Source: Dunaliella salina (lineage: Eukaryota > Chlorophyta > Chlorophyceae > Chlamydomonadales > Dunaliellaceae). Taken from it: 30,405 nt of DNA. Of the stretch, positions 8,345 through 18,305 are shown in pieces; positions within the stretch are counted from its first letter, which is position 1; each line of letters opens with the position of its first letter. A program made the position numbers and the translations under genes. The DNA is taken from contig MU069488.1 in assembly GCA_002284615.2 (NCBI GenBank), positions 228,786 to 259,190 on the forward strand. Reading direction: 5' to 3'. The notes under the pieces were generated by a model. The model was given only the letters and a program-made list of their open reading frames with translations. It was not told the origin of the DNA and did no database searches.

Positions 8345-9504
8345 TTTTACACACCCCGAAACCACCAGAGAAACAATAAAAGACCTTAGCCTTTGCTTCT
8401 AGGGAAACACATTCATGTATACACAAAACCTCCTCACCCTTTCTCCTGCGTTAAGCGCAGGACTGAGTAAGCCACTTACCATGCTTTGAGTCAGATATTG
8501 CAGCGATTCCTTGGCGGGAGCAATCAGCGGCAGGGCGGCTCAGGTCAAGGCTTTTTGAACGGGGCATGCTGACCTGTATTCTGCAAGTACAAACATAAAA
8601 ACACCAAAAAGCAGACACTGGGCTATGACAAGTGGGGAAAGTGTTCCAAACAACCCTGGAATATTGGCACAAGGAGGGCGTTGATGATGAAATGCAAGGG
8701 GCACCAACATGACCACGTGCGTAAGCATGCACGGTAGAGAGTGCCCTGCTAGCCGTTCCTGCCATGCCTTGCGCACTAGCTCCCCTGTATAGTTCCAGTC
8801 ACCATCAGGATGTGTTTCAAAGGTTCTGTAGTCCACACACCAGGGTTGCAGGTTCACCGCTCCACCTCGCATGACCGAACTTCTGCGCGCTCACCCCTCA
8901 ACTCGTGACGCGCATCACACCATTGGTAGAATGTTTAAAATGTTTTATTGCAATTGGAATCATGCAAAATCTGTGGGTGCAAGCTAAGTGTCCAGACGAA
9001 AAACTGTTTGCTAGTACCCCGAACGGGCCGCCCAAGAGCTTCCCATTCACAAAAGGGCATTCAAAAAAGTATGCTGATGAAATTCGTGACGACTGGAGCT
9101 TTTCCGGGGGCCTCTGATGGCCGAGCTGGGAAAGTCAGCCATAAAACTTTTTAAACCTTGGCTCTCAGACTTTGCCCACTGCACCCCAGGCCACCAAAAC
9201 TTAAAAGCCGCAGTGAAAAGTTTTGAGAAGCAAGCATGCTGAGTCAGTCACAGGTTTCCTTTTGCCCTGCCCACATGGCGACGGATTTAATACTACCTGG
9301 TTCATGCCATATGGAAGACAAACTTCTATTGCAGACGCAATTTTTCCAACTGCAGCTCAGCATAAATTCGTGCTCCTCCCCGGCAAGGTAATTTAATGGA
9401 CACACAAGGTTTCCTGTAACCTGCGCTGGTTCGCATGTTACCTTGGCCATGCCACAGTCTTTTTTCCAACAGCAATATGATGGCTACGATTAAAAAGGTT
9501 TAGG
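8345..9504. other. no firm gene; one possible minus-strand exon region
   Basis: A 110-codon minus-strand frame at 8540-8872 has two hydrophobic stretches (PCMLTHVVMLVPLAF and SPLVIAQCLLFGVFMFVLA) that could be membrane segments. I recognise no family. On the same strand a good splice acceptor (TTTGTACTTGCAG, ending near 8586) and a donor (CATG then GTAAGTGG, near 8480) bound a short open segment, so this may be part of a spliced gene. The rest, 8880-9504, holds nothing I can support. Confidence 0.3.
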
Positions 9505-9880
9505 TAGGGACATGCAGAGAAGCTATACATGCTTCAGATTGCACGCTCACAAGTTGAGGATTGAAAGTTGTCAACTTGTCATTGGCAAGGACATACACCT
9601 CAATGTGATTTATGCGCTTCGGCTGAACTACAAGATGAAAAACGTGTTATGTTTCTTTGCTCTTGCATCTACTTGGGCAGTCTTAGAAGGAATTATGCGA
9701 ATCCTTTTGCCGACTGCTTTGCACGCATGTTAGTACTGGATGATGCAAGAGACTTACCATTTTATCTCCGAACTCCTTCAACGAGGAAAGAAAAGGAGAA
9801 GGAAGGCTGCCTTGGCAGAGAAATTCTTTTTATTTTGGCTGATTAGTTTAGACCAGTCTGATCCAATCAGCCAATTGGAA
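9505..9880 (+). mobile_element. LINE family X fragment, C-terminal zinc knuckle region (copy X1)
   Basis: Pieces in several frames read CFRLHAHKLRIE, then CHWQGHTPQCDLC, LQDEKRVMFLCSCIYLGSLRR, and ETYHFISELLQ. This is the C-terminal layout of many LINE polyproteins: a basic RxHxLxxE strand, then C-x2-C followed by LQDExHxLFxC. The same series occurs at 26720-27140 and 23690-24110. Frameshifts make it non-coding. The 5' part is missing. Confidence 0.65.
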
Positions 9881-9960
9881 ATAATAGAAATATGTGCGAG
9901 AAGATCAGAATTCTCTACATTTCAGGCAAGCAGACACGAACTGGCTAATTGTACAACAAG

Positions 9961-9995
9961 TAAGGATAAGGAGACACATTGGCTTAAAAGAGAAT
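9961..9995 (-). mobile_element. LINE 3'-UTR relic
   Basis: AAGGAGACACATTGGCTTAAAAGAG matches the antisense of the Dualen-like 3' UTR (GGAGACACATAGGCTCAAAA in copy B) over about 30 bp, including the left half of the hairpin. It is too short to be certain. Confidence 0.4.
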
Positions 9996-10005
9996 TTAGA
10001 ACCTT

Positions 10006-10429
10006 TGCAGGATGCACATGCAGATAGTTCTCTCAGCCTGCACTCAGATTGCAAGTTAACGTCCTACTTGGACATATTGACAACATGTTTGCAATTGCAA
10101 AACATGCAAGCCTGCTTTAAGATAGTGACCCAGGTTCTAATCGCCTGTGTTTACTTAACATGCACATTTACAATTTTGAAACAAATGTGTCTCCTAATGG
10201 AAGGATGTGCCCAACATGCGTGTGTGCGTGCGTGCATGCGTGTGTCCTCTTTTCCTTTGCTGATGTTGTTCAATTTTGCTTACATTGTTTGAAACTGCTT
10301 GCCAAGTTGGGAAATATCTTGATCGTTTTTTCTGGAATGAAAGTTGTTTGTTGCCAGCATTCAGGTGCAAAGATCGCGAACCCATTGGTGCGCAAAGCTG
10401 TAATGAAAAAAGAAAAAGCTGGGTTTCAA
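10006..10429. other. no gene recognised
   Basis: Only short ORFs are present. Bases 10214-10246 are an interrupted GTGC/GTGT simple repeat. Confidence 0.4.
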
Positions 10430-10600
10430 GCTCTAGGGAAACAAAAAGAAAAAGCTACACTATTAGATAGTGTCCAGTAGCATTGATTGAGGGAAGGACC
10501 CACTTGCTCAAGGCAAATCCTCACCAGTACCTGGGATCGAACCCGGACCTCCCGCGTTCACCAGGGCCGCAGTTCACCCGTTAGGCTACAATCAAAAATC
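10430..10600 (-). mobile_element. tRNA-derived SINE-like element or tRNA pseudogene
   Basis: On the minus strand, TAGCCTAACGGG (A-box-like, 10577-10588) and GGTTCGATCCC (B-box, 10533-10543) are spaced as in a tRNA. GCGGGAGGTCCGGGTTCGATC resembles the 3' half of eukaryotic tRNA-Asp. The T-arm has an internal mismatch (CCGGG against CCAGG) and I find no proper acceptor stem or anticodon stem, so this is not a working tRNA. The downstream unrelated part ends in GTAGCTTTTTCTTTTTG, like the LINE tail GTAGTTTTTCTTTTC. That is the body-plus-borrowed-tail arrangement of a SINE. Confidence 0.5.
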
Positions 10601-11136
10601 CAAAGAAATCCAAGTCCGGCCGGTTGATTGACCCTTCTACCTGATGAGGCTCGGTGGACGATTCTCCAGTGGGGGGAAACTGGCCTATCTGTCAGATATG
10701 CTCTTTCTCATACTTCTTTCTCTCTCAACTGGAATGTCAGCCTCACTTCAAAATAAAAACCATCTTTTTACAAGCAAAATGTTATTTTTGCTAGGAATGG
10801 ATGAAAATTGGAGGACTTCAGACCACTCGCCTCAGATTTCTTCAGATCAAAATGGCCTACAACTCTGACGACTTCTACAATGCCTCCTTGGGGCCATTTT
10901 TACCTCCCAAAGTTTGTTACTAATATCACCTACGCACACTCCTCAATGCCCACATACTAGACAATGGAATTCATAGATAGTAACGCAAGGAGGTGGTCAA
11001 AATTTAACATTTTTGAAGCACCCCTTTTGCTAGGTTTGCTCAGAGATAATTGGGCATCATTGCGAGCAACAGCAATTATCAGCAATTATCAGTTGGGGCT
11101 CTACATAATATTGGCGAGGTGGTGAATTTGCCTTGT
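10601..11136. other. no gene recognised
   Basis: No supported coding or RNA feature. Bases 11078-11100 contain a short direct duplication (CAGCAATTAT twice). Confidence 0.4.
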
Positions 11137-11203
11137 GGAAAGAAAAGAAAAGAAAAACTACGCAGGCAGTGAAAACACTCCCCACATCAATTAAGGAAAA
11201 GGG

Positions 11204-11231
11204 GATACCTAGGGCCGAGGCACCGTGTATC
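11204..11231 (-). other. 3'-UTR hairpin of LINE copy D
   Basis: GATAC (11204-11208) pairs with GTATC (11227-11231). The loop contains GCC-GAG-GC-type inner pairing. It occupies the same place relative to the stop codon and tail as the GGCTC/GAGCC hairpin of copies A and B, but with different stem bases. Confidence 0.55.
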
Positions 11232-11262
11232 TGCTTCACCAAGAGAAAGCAAAAGAAAGAAG

Positions 11263-11785
11263 TCAGTGGGGATCAGGTGGGTTACTAGCAGTAGCCCGTG
11301 CCTGACCTTGCTGGGAGTTGAAAAAGTTCTTCTCAAGAGCGCGTCTGGTGCTGGCAAGTTTATAAGCATACAGGACAGAATGAGCATGAAGCTTCCGAGC
11401 AAGCTTAGTGGCCTTGTAAGTGTCAAGACCAAGCCCCTCCGTCAAGAGGCTCCAATGTATGTGGGGTATAGATGACTCCTCCCACACCCAGCAGGATAGT
11501 ATGGAGGGTGACTTGAGCTGAGGCCCCAGAAAGATGACGAGAAAGTTCGCGGTGCTGCAGCTTGGAGGCCTCAAGCTGGCTGTTGGGCCGGGTGTCCTCA
11601 CAGTATTTGACTTCAACAAGGTGGATGTGCCTCTGATCTGGGTGGAGCTGACTGGGGTCAAGAGCCTTGAGTGTTGGTGGAGTGGCTGTGGCTGGCGCTG
11701 AGTCCCCCCTGTTCCCCCGGCGCCCCCCTGTACTTCTCAATTCATAACAAGGATTCGACCTAGGCGCCCTTTGCAGGGGAACAAC
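11263..11785 (-). pseudogene. restriction-like endonuclease, C-terminal part (copy D)
   Basis: The frame 11740-11423 contains HIHLVEVKYCEDTRPNSQLE, whose E-x-K is the second half of a PD-(D/E)XK active site. The PD half (SSRPDAL) is just upstream in another frame, ending at 11786. The chain then shifts frame again and ends with LARKLHAHSVLYAYKLASTR and the shared C-terminus SNPPDPH at 11263. Copies B and C carry the same region without internal shifts, which confirms the order. Its role in the family is to nick target DNA for priming of reverse transcription. Confidence 0.7.
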
Positions 11786-12892
11786 TTATAGAGCATCAGG
11801 CCGGCTGGAAGTGAGCCTATTCTTATCAGGGAAGCAGCGCGGGAAAATATATGTGGGAAGGGTCCTATTAGTAGCATGTTCTGGGATCTGTAAGTCTTGT
11901 AAGGCAAGACGGTCTGCTCTGCCAATGTCCATGGAGGCAATACCTGCCCCAAGAGGGCCTTTGCTGATGGCTTTTAGGAGGATTCTGCTGGCAATATTAT
12001 GTCGCTTAGTTGCCATACCAGACATAATTGAATTTTTGCATCCTGACAAGATGTGAAGGGCACTGTCAAGTTCCCCACAGAGGGGGCATTGCAGGCTGGT
12101 GGAAATTTTGAAGCGCACTGCGTGTTTTTGATTGAAGAGGGTACCTGAGCAGTACTTAAAAATGTTTTGCCTCATTTTGAAAGAGAGTGTTGGCATAGTC
12201 CAGAAGGCATTACTGATATTTTTGTGGATGTTGGGGAGTAGACTTTGGTAGAAGGAGTAGTACCCTGTGTTGGTGTGGGCCTTTCCAAGTTTGTGTTTTG
12301 AGTGCATGTGTTTCCGTAAAGCGTCACGGAGGCTGGAGAAGTGTTTGAGCTTTACAGTAGGTGGGTTACGGCGTCTAGAAGCATTTGCATGGGTGCAGGA
12401 AGTTTCCTCAAAGGCAAGCCACGTGGTGTCATGAAACGGATTACCTTCAAGGTTTGCACATGGGAAGGTTATGTCTGCGTCATTATTCTGAGTGGCCTGG
12501 TGTTTGGCAATGGCATCTGCGCATTCATTGCCAATAATTCCAGCATGAGATTTGACCTTGAAGAAATGAATAGGGGTAGGTGTATTGCGTATGAATTGTA
12601 TGATTATCTTGAGGATGTGGCCCTGGACATGCTGGTGATGAAGTTCTGGGTAGAGTATTTGCTTTCTGATCTGTTCTAGAGAGCAAAGGCTGTCAGTGGC
12701 AATGCAACGATATCCTAGGAGAATGGCAGCAGCTATTGCCGCCAATTCGGCTCTTATGATGGCATGGGTGATCCCTGCTCCATTTGGTTGGACATGATTG
12801 GTGCTGTCACTTGCGGGTTGGTAGACCCCTGCACCAATCACTTTTTTGCCATTGTGCACATGGGAGCTGCCGTCCGTGCACGCCCATTCTCT
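11786..12892 (-). pseudogene. LINE RNase H and CCHC/RHN knuckle region (copy D)
   Basis: An open frame from before the TDGS motif (12866-12877) to TAG at 11786. RNase H acidic residues are all present: D in CTDGSS, E in RAELAAIAAAI, D in IATDSL, and D in GNECADAIAKH, preceded by KSHAG. RNase H removes template RNA after first-strand synthesis. A knuckle follows with spacing C-x2-C-x7-H-x4-C (CPLCGELDSALHILSGC) and then KRHN (11996-12007), the signature pair of restriction-like-endonuclease LINEs such as R2 and Dualen. This frame is intact, unlike the rest of the element, but its flanks are frameshifted, so it would only be expressed as part of a broken polyprotein. Confidence 0.85.
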
Positions 12893-13200
12893 CCTGTTTT
12901 CAACTTTGTGTACCAGGCAAGGGCTGGATGATGTGAGTGATGAGAAACTTTGTTGGCTTTGCGTGGTACTGTGTAAGGTTTGTTGGTGGGCAGAAGGTAG
13001 CTTTTTAAATTTATGAAGCCAGTTTCAATTTCTGGGTGTCTTGGATTAAGGATAGGGTCATTGCTAATCTTATTTTCCAGCCATCTTGCTTCACGGATGT
13101 CTTGTTTCAGGCCTTTGAGCCAATTTGAGTTAATCCCATTGAGGCGGACTCTTGCGGCGGTATTCCAAACAGCATTACTTGTAGGCTCCAGGAATGGCAT
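12838..13200 (-). pseudogene. linker before RNase H (copy D)
   Basis: The frame reads NSNWLKGLKQDIREARWLE and SNDPILNPRHPE. The same segment occurs in copy A at 1480-1600 in degraded form, so it is a conserved part of the element. No domain is recognised. It is separated by a frameshift near 13195 from the preceding region. Confidence 0.6.
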
Positions 13201-13560
13201 GGAAGGTCAATTTCTTGGCTTACCCAGAAGGGGGGAGTGGCATAGCTTAGTCTGTTTGAGGGTATGGCTCCCAACGTGCAACAGAAGTGAGGGTAGGCAT
13301 TCAGGAGTTTAGAGTATGGATTTGTGCTCATAGGGCCTCACCAGCTTGGTAAGAACATGAAGGTTGCCGTGGCATGGCTTTGTTCCATGGCAGAATAAAT
13401 GGCATGTTTGAGAGTATGGTACATCACATCGTCATCGTAGATAGGATGGCATATTGAAAATCCTGAGAATTTGGACGAGAGGCTGTTGTGGATTGCTCCA
13501 AAGACCCTATCTCGAGGGTGTTCACTCCAGTAGCTGAGGTGGCAGGGGTTTTAGTCCAGA
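13107..13560 (-). pseudogene. possible adenine-methyltransferase-like domain of the LINE polyprotein (copy D)
   Basis: One frame, continuous with the PHD ORF through TAA (13551) and a TGA (13338), reads HPRDRVFGAIHNSLSSKFSG, then CHPIYDDDVMYHTLKHAIYSA, ATATFMFLPSW, NPYSKLLNAYPHFCC and a final ATPPFW. The order (FGA-like strand, N/H-P-x-Y/F motif, amphipathic helix, hydrophobic strand ending in LPxW) resembles the catalytic core of PCIF1-type RNA N6-adenosine methyltransferases, where the motif is NPPF followed by a strand ending in PEW or PDW. This is pattern matching from memory. The catalytic Asn is replaced here by His, so even if the homology holds the copy is probably inactive. Confidence 0.4.
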
Positions 13561-14705
13561 GCAGAAGCCATTTTTTCCTGGGTAACAAGAGCCCATTTCT
13601 GCATGGCAGTGTGGATATGCTTTGGTAGGATGCGCATGTATGAGTCCTTGATTTTCTTACTTTGTTGTGTTTTGCTGTTGAGGGTTGAGCGCGAGAAAAG
13701 ACCCACGAGCTCAGAGGCAAAGCTTTGGGGTGGAGGTTGGATTGTGTTGTGGATCCCATTGTCTCTGGCTCTGTTGAAAGCAGTGTTGAGGATATTGATG
13801 CGCTCAGGGGTTAGCATTCCTTTGCATCTTCCGTCTGTGCCATAAATGCATGCCATTTGTTTGGAATAGACTTGTGGTAGCACCAGAGGTGGTATTGGTG
13901 GCATGGAGGGGGAGTGGGTAGCATCTGCTCTGGGTTGGGGGTCTGCTGTATTACTTAGCTTTGGCCTAGTGAGGTCAGCTGTTGTGATCCGGAATTCACA
14001 GCGGCCAGTTCCATTAATGTCTACTTGGGGGCTTGTGGGATTCATGTCAAAGGTGGCCTTGTTACGGAGTTCCGTGTCTAATTTTTGTTTCCAAGTGTTT
14101 ATCCTGTCTGAGTTTTCAAATCCTTGCCTTACAAGGTTGTCTAGCTCCGAGTCAGCAGCTGGAGTGGAGAGGTCTGGTTCATCTTTGCAAGCCTCAAATT
14201 CAAGGATGCATTCATGAAAATTGGGCCAAGCTTCCCTGATGTCTTCAGGTTCCCAGCTTGGCTCCCAATCAACGCAAATTAGTTCATTGCTGAAAGAGTT
14301 TGATTCTCTTTTTATTTTCTCATCATTGCTGAGAGGTTTGCATGCAGGGCAGGCCCAATAAATGTTGTTGTCTACATCCTGTCTTTGTGCATCAGAGAAA
14401 TATTCGAGCTCCTTCATGCAGGACCAGTGGTAGGTTTGGTGGCAGACATCGCAGATGTTCATGTCAGGGTAGGGGGGCTCAGAGTTTATGGGCTCTTTGC
14501 CGCCGTTGTAGTTGCAGATCTCACAGCAGGCACACTCAATTTCAGCTCGAGCGGCAGGTTTGGTATTGGCAGGTGTAAACCCAGCGGGTTTGAACATTGG
14601 GAGAGCCCATTTTTCTATGGTCATGGGCGCGAAGTAAGTCAGGTATTGTGTCTGGTGCTTGGGAGGCTCATTGTTCCTGTCTCTTTTCTTGGCTGTGATG
14701 ATTCT
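13551..14705 (-). pseudogene. PHD finger region of the LINE polyprotein (copy D)
   Basis: A 357-codon frame, ATG 14624 to TAA 13551, also open upstream to a TAG at 14706. Residues 34-95 form a textbook C4HC3 PHD finger: C34, C37, C58, C61, H66, C69, C92, C95, with the usual W two residues before C92 (14340-14530). PHD fingers read histone tails, above all methylated H3K4. The rest is an acidic linker (EDIREAWPNFHECILEFEAC), a Pro-rich stretch and a basic helical C-terminus. It continues in frame into the next domain past the stop. In the element it could tether the insertion complex to chromatin, which is inference. Confidence 0.75.
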
Positions 14706-15967
14706 CTAATCACTGATATGTGTGATATCATTTAGGTCGTAGTTGTAAATGGTATTGATTGCGTCATAGAGGTTTGTTTCATCTATTAGTTTTCTCAATT
14801 TATTTCTCTTGTAGTGCCATATCTCTGTGTGTTGGGCTGTATGGCCCAGTGGGGAGATACTAGGGATAGAGAGGTTTGCATTAGGTGGAAGAAGCTTCCT
14901 CCTCTTGGGTTTCTGTCGGCTGTTTTGTGTGCCTTGGCTAGAGGACATTTGGGTGGTGGTGGGAGGCTCAGAGGGGGAGCTTGGCTGATGGTGAGTGGGG
15001 GTTGGGTTGTCACTTTGGTGTTGCATGGCCAGGGGATTGGATGTTGTTTGGTTACAGGTACTCAGTGTATGGAGGGAGCTTGATTGTGACTTGGATCGCG
15101 TGCGCTTGCTGTGAGGCTCGTTGGGGGGAGACATAGCTTGCAGGTCCCTTCTGTGTGGGGCATCCGGATTGTTAGGTTGGGTGGTGGGGAGTGCAAGGTT
15201 GGCAGAGACGGCTCTTTTCCTGATGGGGGGTATATTCTCGCTTGGGTGTTGTAAGGCTAGGGCATTGGATGTTGTTTGGTTACAGGTACTCTGTGTGTGA
15301 GTGGAGCTTGATTGGACTTGGATCGTGTGCGCTTGCTGTGAGGCTCGTTGGGGGGAGAAACAGCCTGTGGGTCCCACCTGTGTGGGGCATCAGGATGGAT
15401 AGGTTGGGTGGTGGGGAGTGCTAGGTTCGCAGAGGCGGCACTCTTCCTGATGGAGATGGATTTTGAAGGAGTTTCCTGGGGGTAAAGGGGCACAACTTGT
15501 ATTATATTTTGTGCTTGCGTGGGTGTGGTGGCAGAGTATGGGGTCTCTGTGGTTCCTTGCTGTAATTCCTGAGTGGGGAGCAGTAAGTAGTTTTGAGGTG
15601 TGTTTTGCACCAGGAAGGTTGCTCCTGTGGTTAGTGTGGTTATTTGTTTGCTTTTAGAACGTGTCCTTTTGCTAGGTGGCTCTTCAGTAGCGTTTATGGT
15701 ATTTTGAGAAAGTGCATTGAGTGGTATAGCTTTTGTGGGAGGTACATCATGCTCGTTGGCAGCTCCCTGCCAGTGGGGATTATTGTCGGCGTTGTTGGGG
15801 CTCCTTTGGGTAGTGGTACCTTGTATGTTTTCTTGTACTGTGTCTTGAGTGTTTCCAGGGTTAATTCTTGCCTCTTCGTGAGGTGTGGAGGAGGTTCCTT
15901 GCGTGCTGTGAGAAGTGGTGGTCAGGGAGATGGTGCTCTGGGAAATGATGTCAAAGGAGGCAATCTT
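14706..15967 (-). pseudogene. Ser/Pro/Thr/Gln-rich disordered region of the LINE polyprotein (copy D)
   Basis: This follows the RT/thumb region in the same frame through a TGA at 15968-15970. It is low-complexity and hydrophilic, with repeated basic PPSKRTRSKS-type motifs that look like nuclear localisation signals. Two 76-codon tandem copies lie inside. A 1-nt deletion near 15314 shifts the frame in the first. The last 50 residues (WHYKRNKLRKLIDETNLYDA) are more ordered and lead to TAG at 14706. Confidence 0.65.
14982..15436 (-). repeat. 228-bp in-frame tandem duplication inside the LINE
   Basis: The unit encoding SANLALPTTQP, NPDAPHR, SPPNEPHSKRTRSKS, STCNQTTSN occurs twice with an offset of 227 bp (AGGTTGGG at 15174 and 15401 on the plus strand). 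The missing base is the 1-nt deletion near 15314, so the original period was 228 bp, or 76 codons. The copies differ at several positions, so the duplication is not recent. Confidence 0.85.
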
Positions 15968-17480
15968 TCAGGAGGAGGTGTTGTGGGAGGTTGTCTCTGT
16001 TGTGTTTAAGGAGATGGTGGATTGATTGTTATTAATTTCTGCTAGGCTGGCCCCACGATTGCGTGTTGCTCTGTTAGGGTCTTGGTTGGGGGTAGTGACA
16101 GAGGTATTTGTCAGGTTGGTGCGGCGGCCTGTAAGCGGGTGTGTATAGCGGGTTCTGGAACGGGGTTGTGTTGGGGGTACTGTTGGGGGTACTGGTTGTG
16201 ATGTGTGTGCAGTTAGGGGGATAGTTTCTGGGCATGGTGAGTCTGGAGGTGCACCGTTGAAGTGTGTGTCAACCAGCTCGCTNATGTGGCTGTTGTTGAT
16301 TTGGCGAAATCTAGGGATTGTGTTAGCTGCAGTATTTTTGTCTTCCAGAATTTTATGTATGATGTCCTGGATTAATTTTACATCAGGAGGTAAGTTGACT
16401 AGGGCTGCCAACCTGTTGAGGGCTATTTTCCTTTTTTTTGTAATGATTGAGTGCTTGTTCTTGAGTTGCGCCACAGTGATTATGTGGGTTCCGCTAGTGG
16501 TTGTAAGTTCATGGAGTCCTTGGATGTCTAGACTTAGGAGGGGTTTTGTGATGCAAGCAATCAGCGTTGGGAAGGAGTGGGCCGGGGGTTTATGGAGGGA
16601 GAGAGCCTCATCAATGATCTTGAAGTCATCCAGGAACAGGCTTATGCTTTGTTTTGTGAGGTGGAGCTTGCTCGAGTAGACACTGATGAGCTGGCGAGCT
16701 CTCATGCAGTAGTCTAGTTGGCGCTTAATTCGATAGTTTGTTCCTTCTCTTGTTGTGAGGTACTCTGTGGCTAGGTCCTTCAAGTGCTTTACTTGCATTG
16801 TGAAAAGGTTCATAGTGACATCGCGGTGTCTGATTGAAGGGTCTTCTAAGCTCAGAGTATGGGCAAGGGCCATTCGCCTATGGTATTCCGCAGATATTGA
16901 TGTCACACCCAGGCCACAATTAGAGGTGTCCTCTTGAATCATGGCAGTAGCAGTGCAATTCCACAGACCAAACTTGTCTTTAATAATTCTATCCACCATA
17001 TTATCCCACATCTCAAGGTTAGTAGGGGTGCAGGGGGTGACTGCAAAGGAATAAGTCAGACTGGGTATGATAGCTGTACGAATAATCTTTAGAATTAGGC
17101 TTGGGGTTAGAGACGTTTCTCTTAGGTTTTCCAGCTTTTCTTTGAGATTATTAGTCATGCACCGTATTTGGTGCTTCCAGTTCAAGTTCATGGTTAGTTC
17201 TACTCCCAGGTAGCAAAAAGGTGTGTCCGGTGTAATGAACTGTGCTTTTTGCACTTGTATGTCAATTTTGTTTTCAAGTTGCTGGCAAAGAGTCTGGGAG
17301 GGTGTCACTCCATTCTTGTCTTTAGGCGGGTGACCATATAGGATGCCTGTCACTTTGGTCTTGCTACCGGGTATGATGAGTGCTGCCCAGTCGGAATAAA
17401 GTGTAATCTTATGGGCCTGAATTTTGAGGTTTTGAATAGTGTTAGTCTTGCTGAGTAGGTCATCAGCAAAGGAGGCGCTG
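15968..17480 (-). pseudogene. LINE reverse transcriptase motif C, thumb and downstream helical domain (copy D)
   Basis: The frame opens with ASFADDLL, the catalytic FADD box of the RT (17459-17470). It continues through ITLYSDWAALIIPGSKTKVT and FCYLGVELTMNLNWKHQ, the motif D/E and thumb strands typical of LINE RTs, and then about 250 residues of helical sequence (LTYSFAVTP, IIKDKFGLWN). The frame runs 461 codons from 17353 to TGA at 15968. One base at 16283 is unresolved (N). It joins the upstream RT half once the 5-bp duplication at 17514-17523 is allowed for. Confidence 0.85.
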
Positions 17481-17481
17481 C

Positions 17482-18305
17482 TTAGAATGTTGGCCAGCTG
17501 CGTTTCAGAGACAGTTTGGTTTGATTAGGGATGCAGATGTGTTTGTAACCGCACCCTCCTATGTGGAGCCAGCGGAGAAGGGGTTCCATATACAGTAGGA
17601 ATAGGAAAGGAGACAATGTGTCGCCTTGAGTAGTGCCTCTTTCAACGGGAATTTGTCCTGTACCAGTCCCATTGGCAAGTCTGATGAGGGTGGTAGCGTC
17701 CTCGTAAAGGTTTTTAACCGTGTCTATGGCATCAGTGGGGAAGCCAAGGTCATACATGATCCATAGGATACGGTCATGATCGGTTGTGTTGAATGCGGAG
17801 GTGAAATCCACAATGAGGGCATAGATGTCTTGCTTAAAGAATTTGGCGTCTTCTAAGCTCATGATTACATTTTGGAGCTGGTGAATTGTATCTTTTTGGT
17901 TGCGGAAGCCAGCCTGCGTGCTGCTGAGCAAGGAGTGTGCTTCAGCATATTCATAAAGTGTACTAGTGATGAGGCGGGTCCAGAGTTTGTAGAGTGTATT
18001 AGCGATTCCTATTGGTCTGTAGGAGGAAAGGTTAGTTTCTTTTCCTTTACCCTTGTCTATCAGGATTGTGCTGCTTGTTTTCCAGTTTACAGGGGTGAGA
18101 CGCGAGGCCCACATTATGATGAAGAGCTTGTGTATAGTTTCTTGGATCTCTGGAGGGAGCATCCTCAAGAGCTCATTGGCTATGCCATCCGGCCCTGGAG
18201 ACCTGTTGTTGCTCAGAGTCTTTATGCATTCGCGGAAGGCACTTTTGTCAAGGATCTTGGAGTGGAGCCAATCTCTTTCTTGTCTCCCCTCTAATTCGTC
18301 TTTGG
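17482..18305 (-). pseudogene. LINE reverse transcriptase, fingers and palm (copy D)
   Basis: Motifs in order: NNRSPGPDGIANELL (motif 0), SSTILIDKGKGKETNLSSYRP with RPIGIANTLYKL (1-2), STQAGFRNQKDT (2a), LIVDFTSAFN (motif A, catalytic D near 17807) and ERGTTQGDTLSPFLFLLYM (motif B). The frame then derails three codons after IPNQ into KLSLKRSWPTF because CAAAC is duplicated in tandem (17514-17523, minus strand). All residues upstream of that point look functional. The RT synthesises element cDNA on nicked genomic DNA. Confidence 0.9.

Noticed and set aside
10165..10205. Another LINE 3'-UTR relic on the plus strand (TTTGAAACAAATGTGTCTCC)
   Set aside because: Only about 20 bp resemble the UTR, with mismatches in the hairpin; too short to support.
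10520..10600. A functional tRNA gene
   Set aside because: A and B boxes exist, but the T-stem has a mismatch, the anticodon stem does not form and there is no acceptor stem.
12341..14735. Plus-strand ORFs antisense to LINE copy D (12341-12679, 13603-13845, 14385-14735 and others)
   Set aside because: They lie opposite well-supported RNase H, PHD and linker coding regions and show no motifs of their own.
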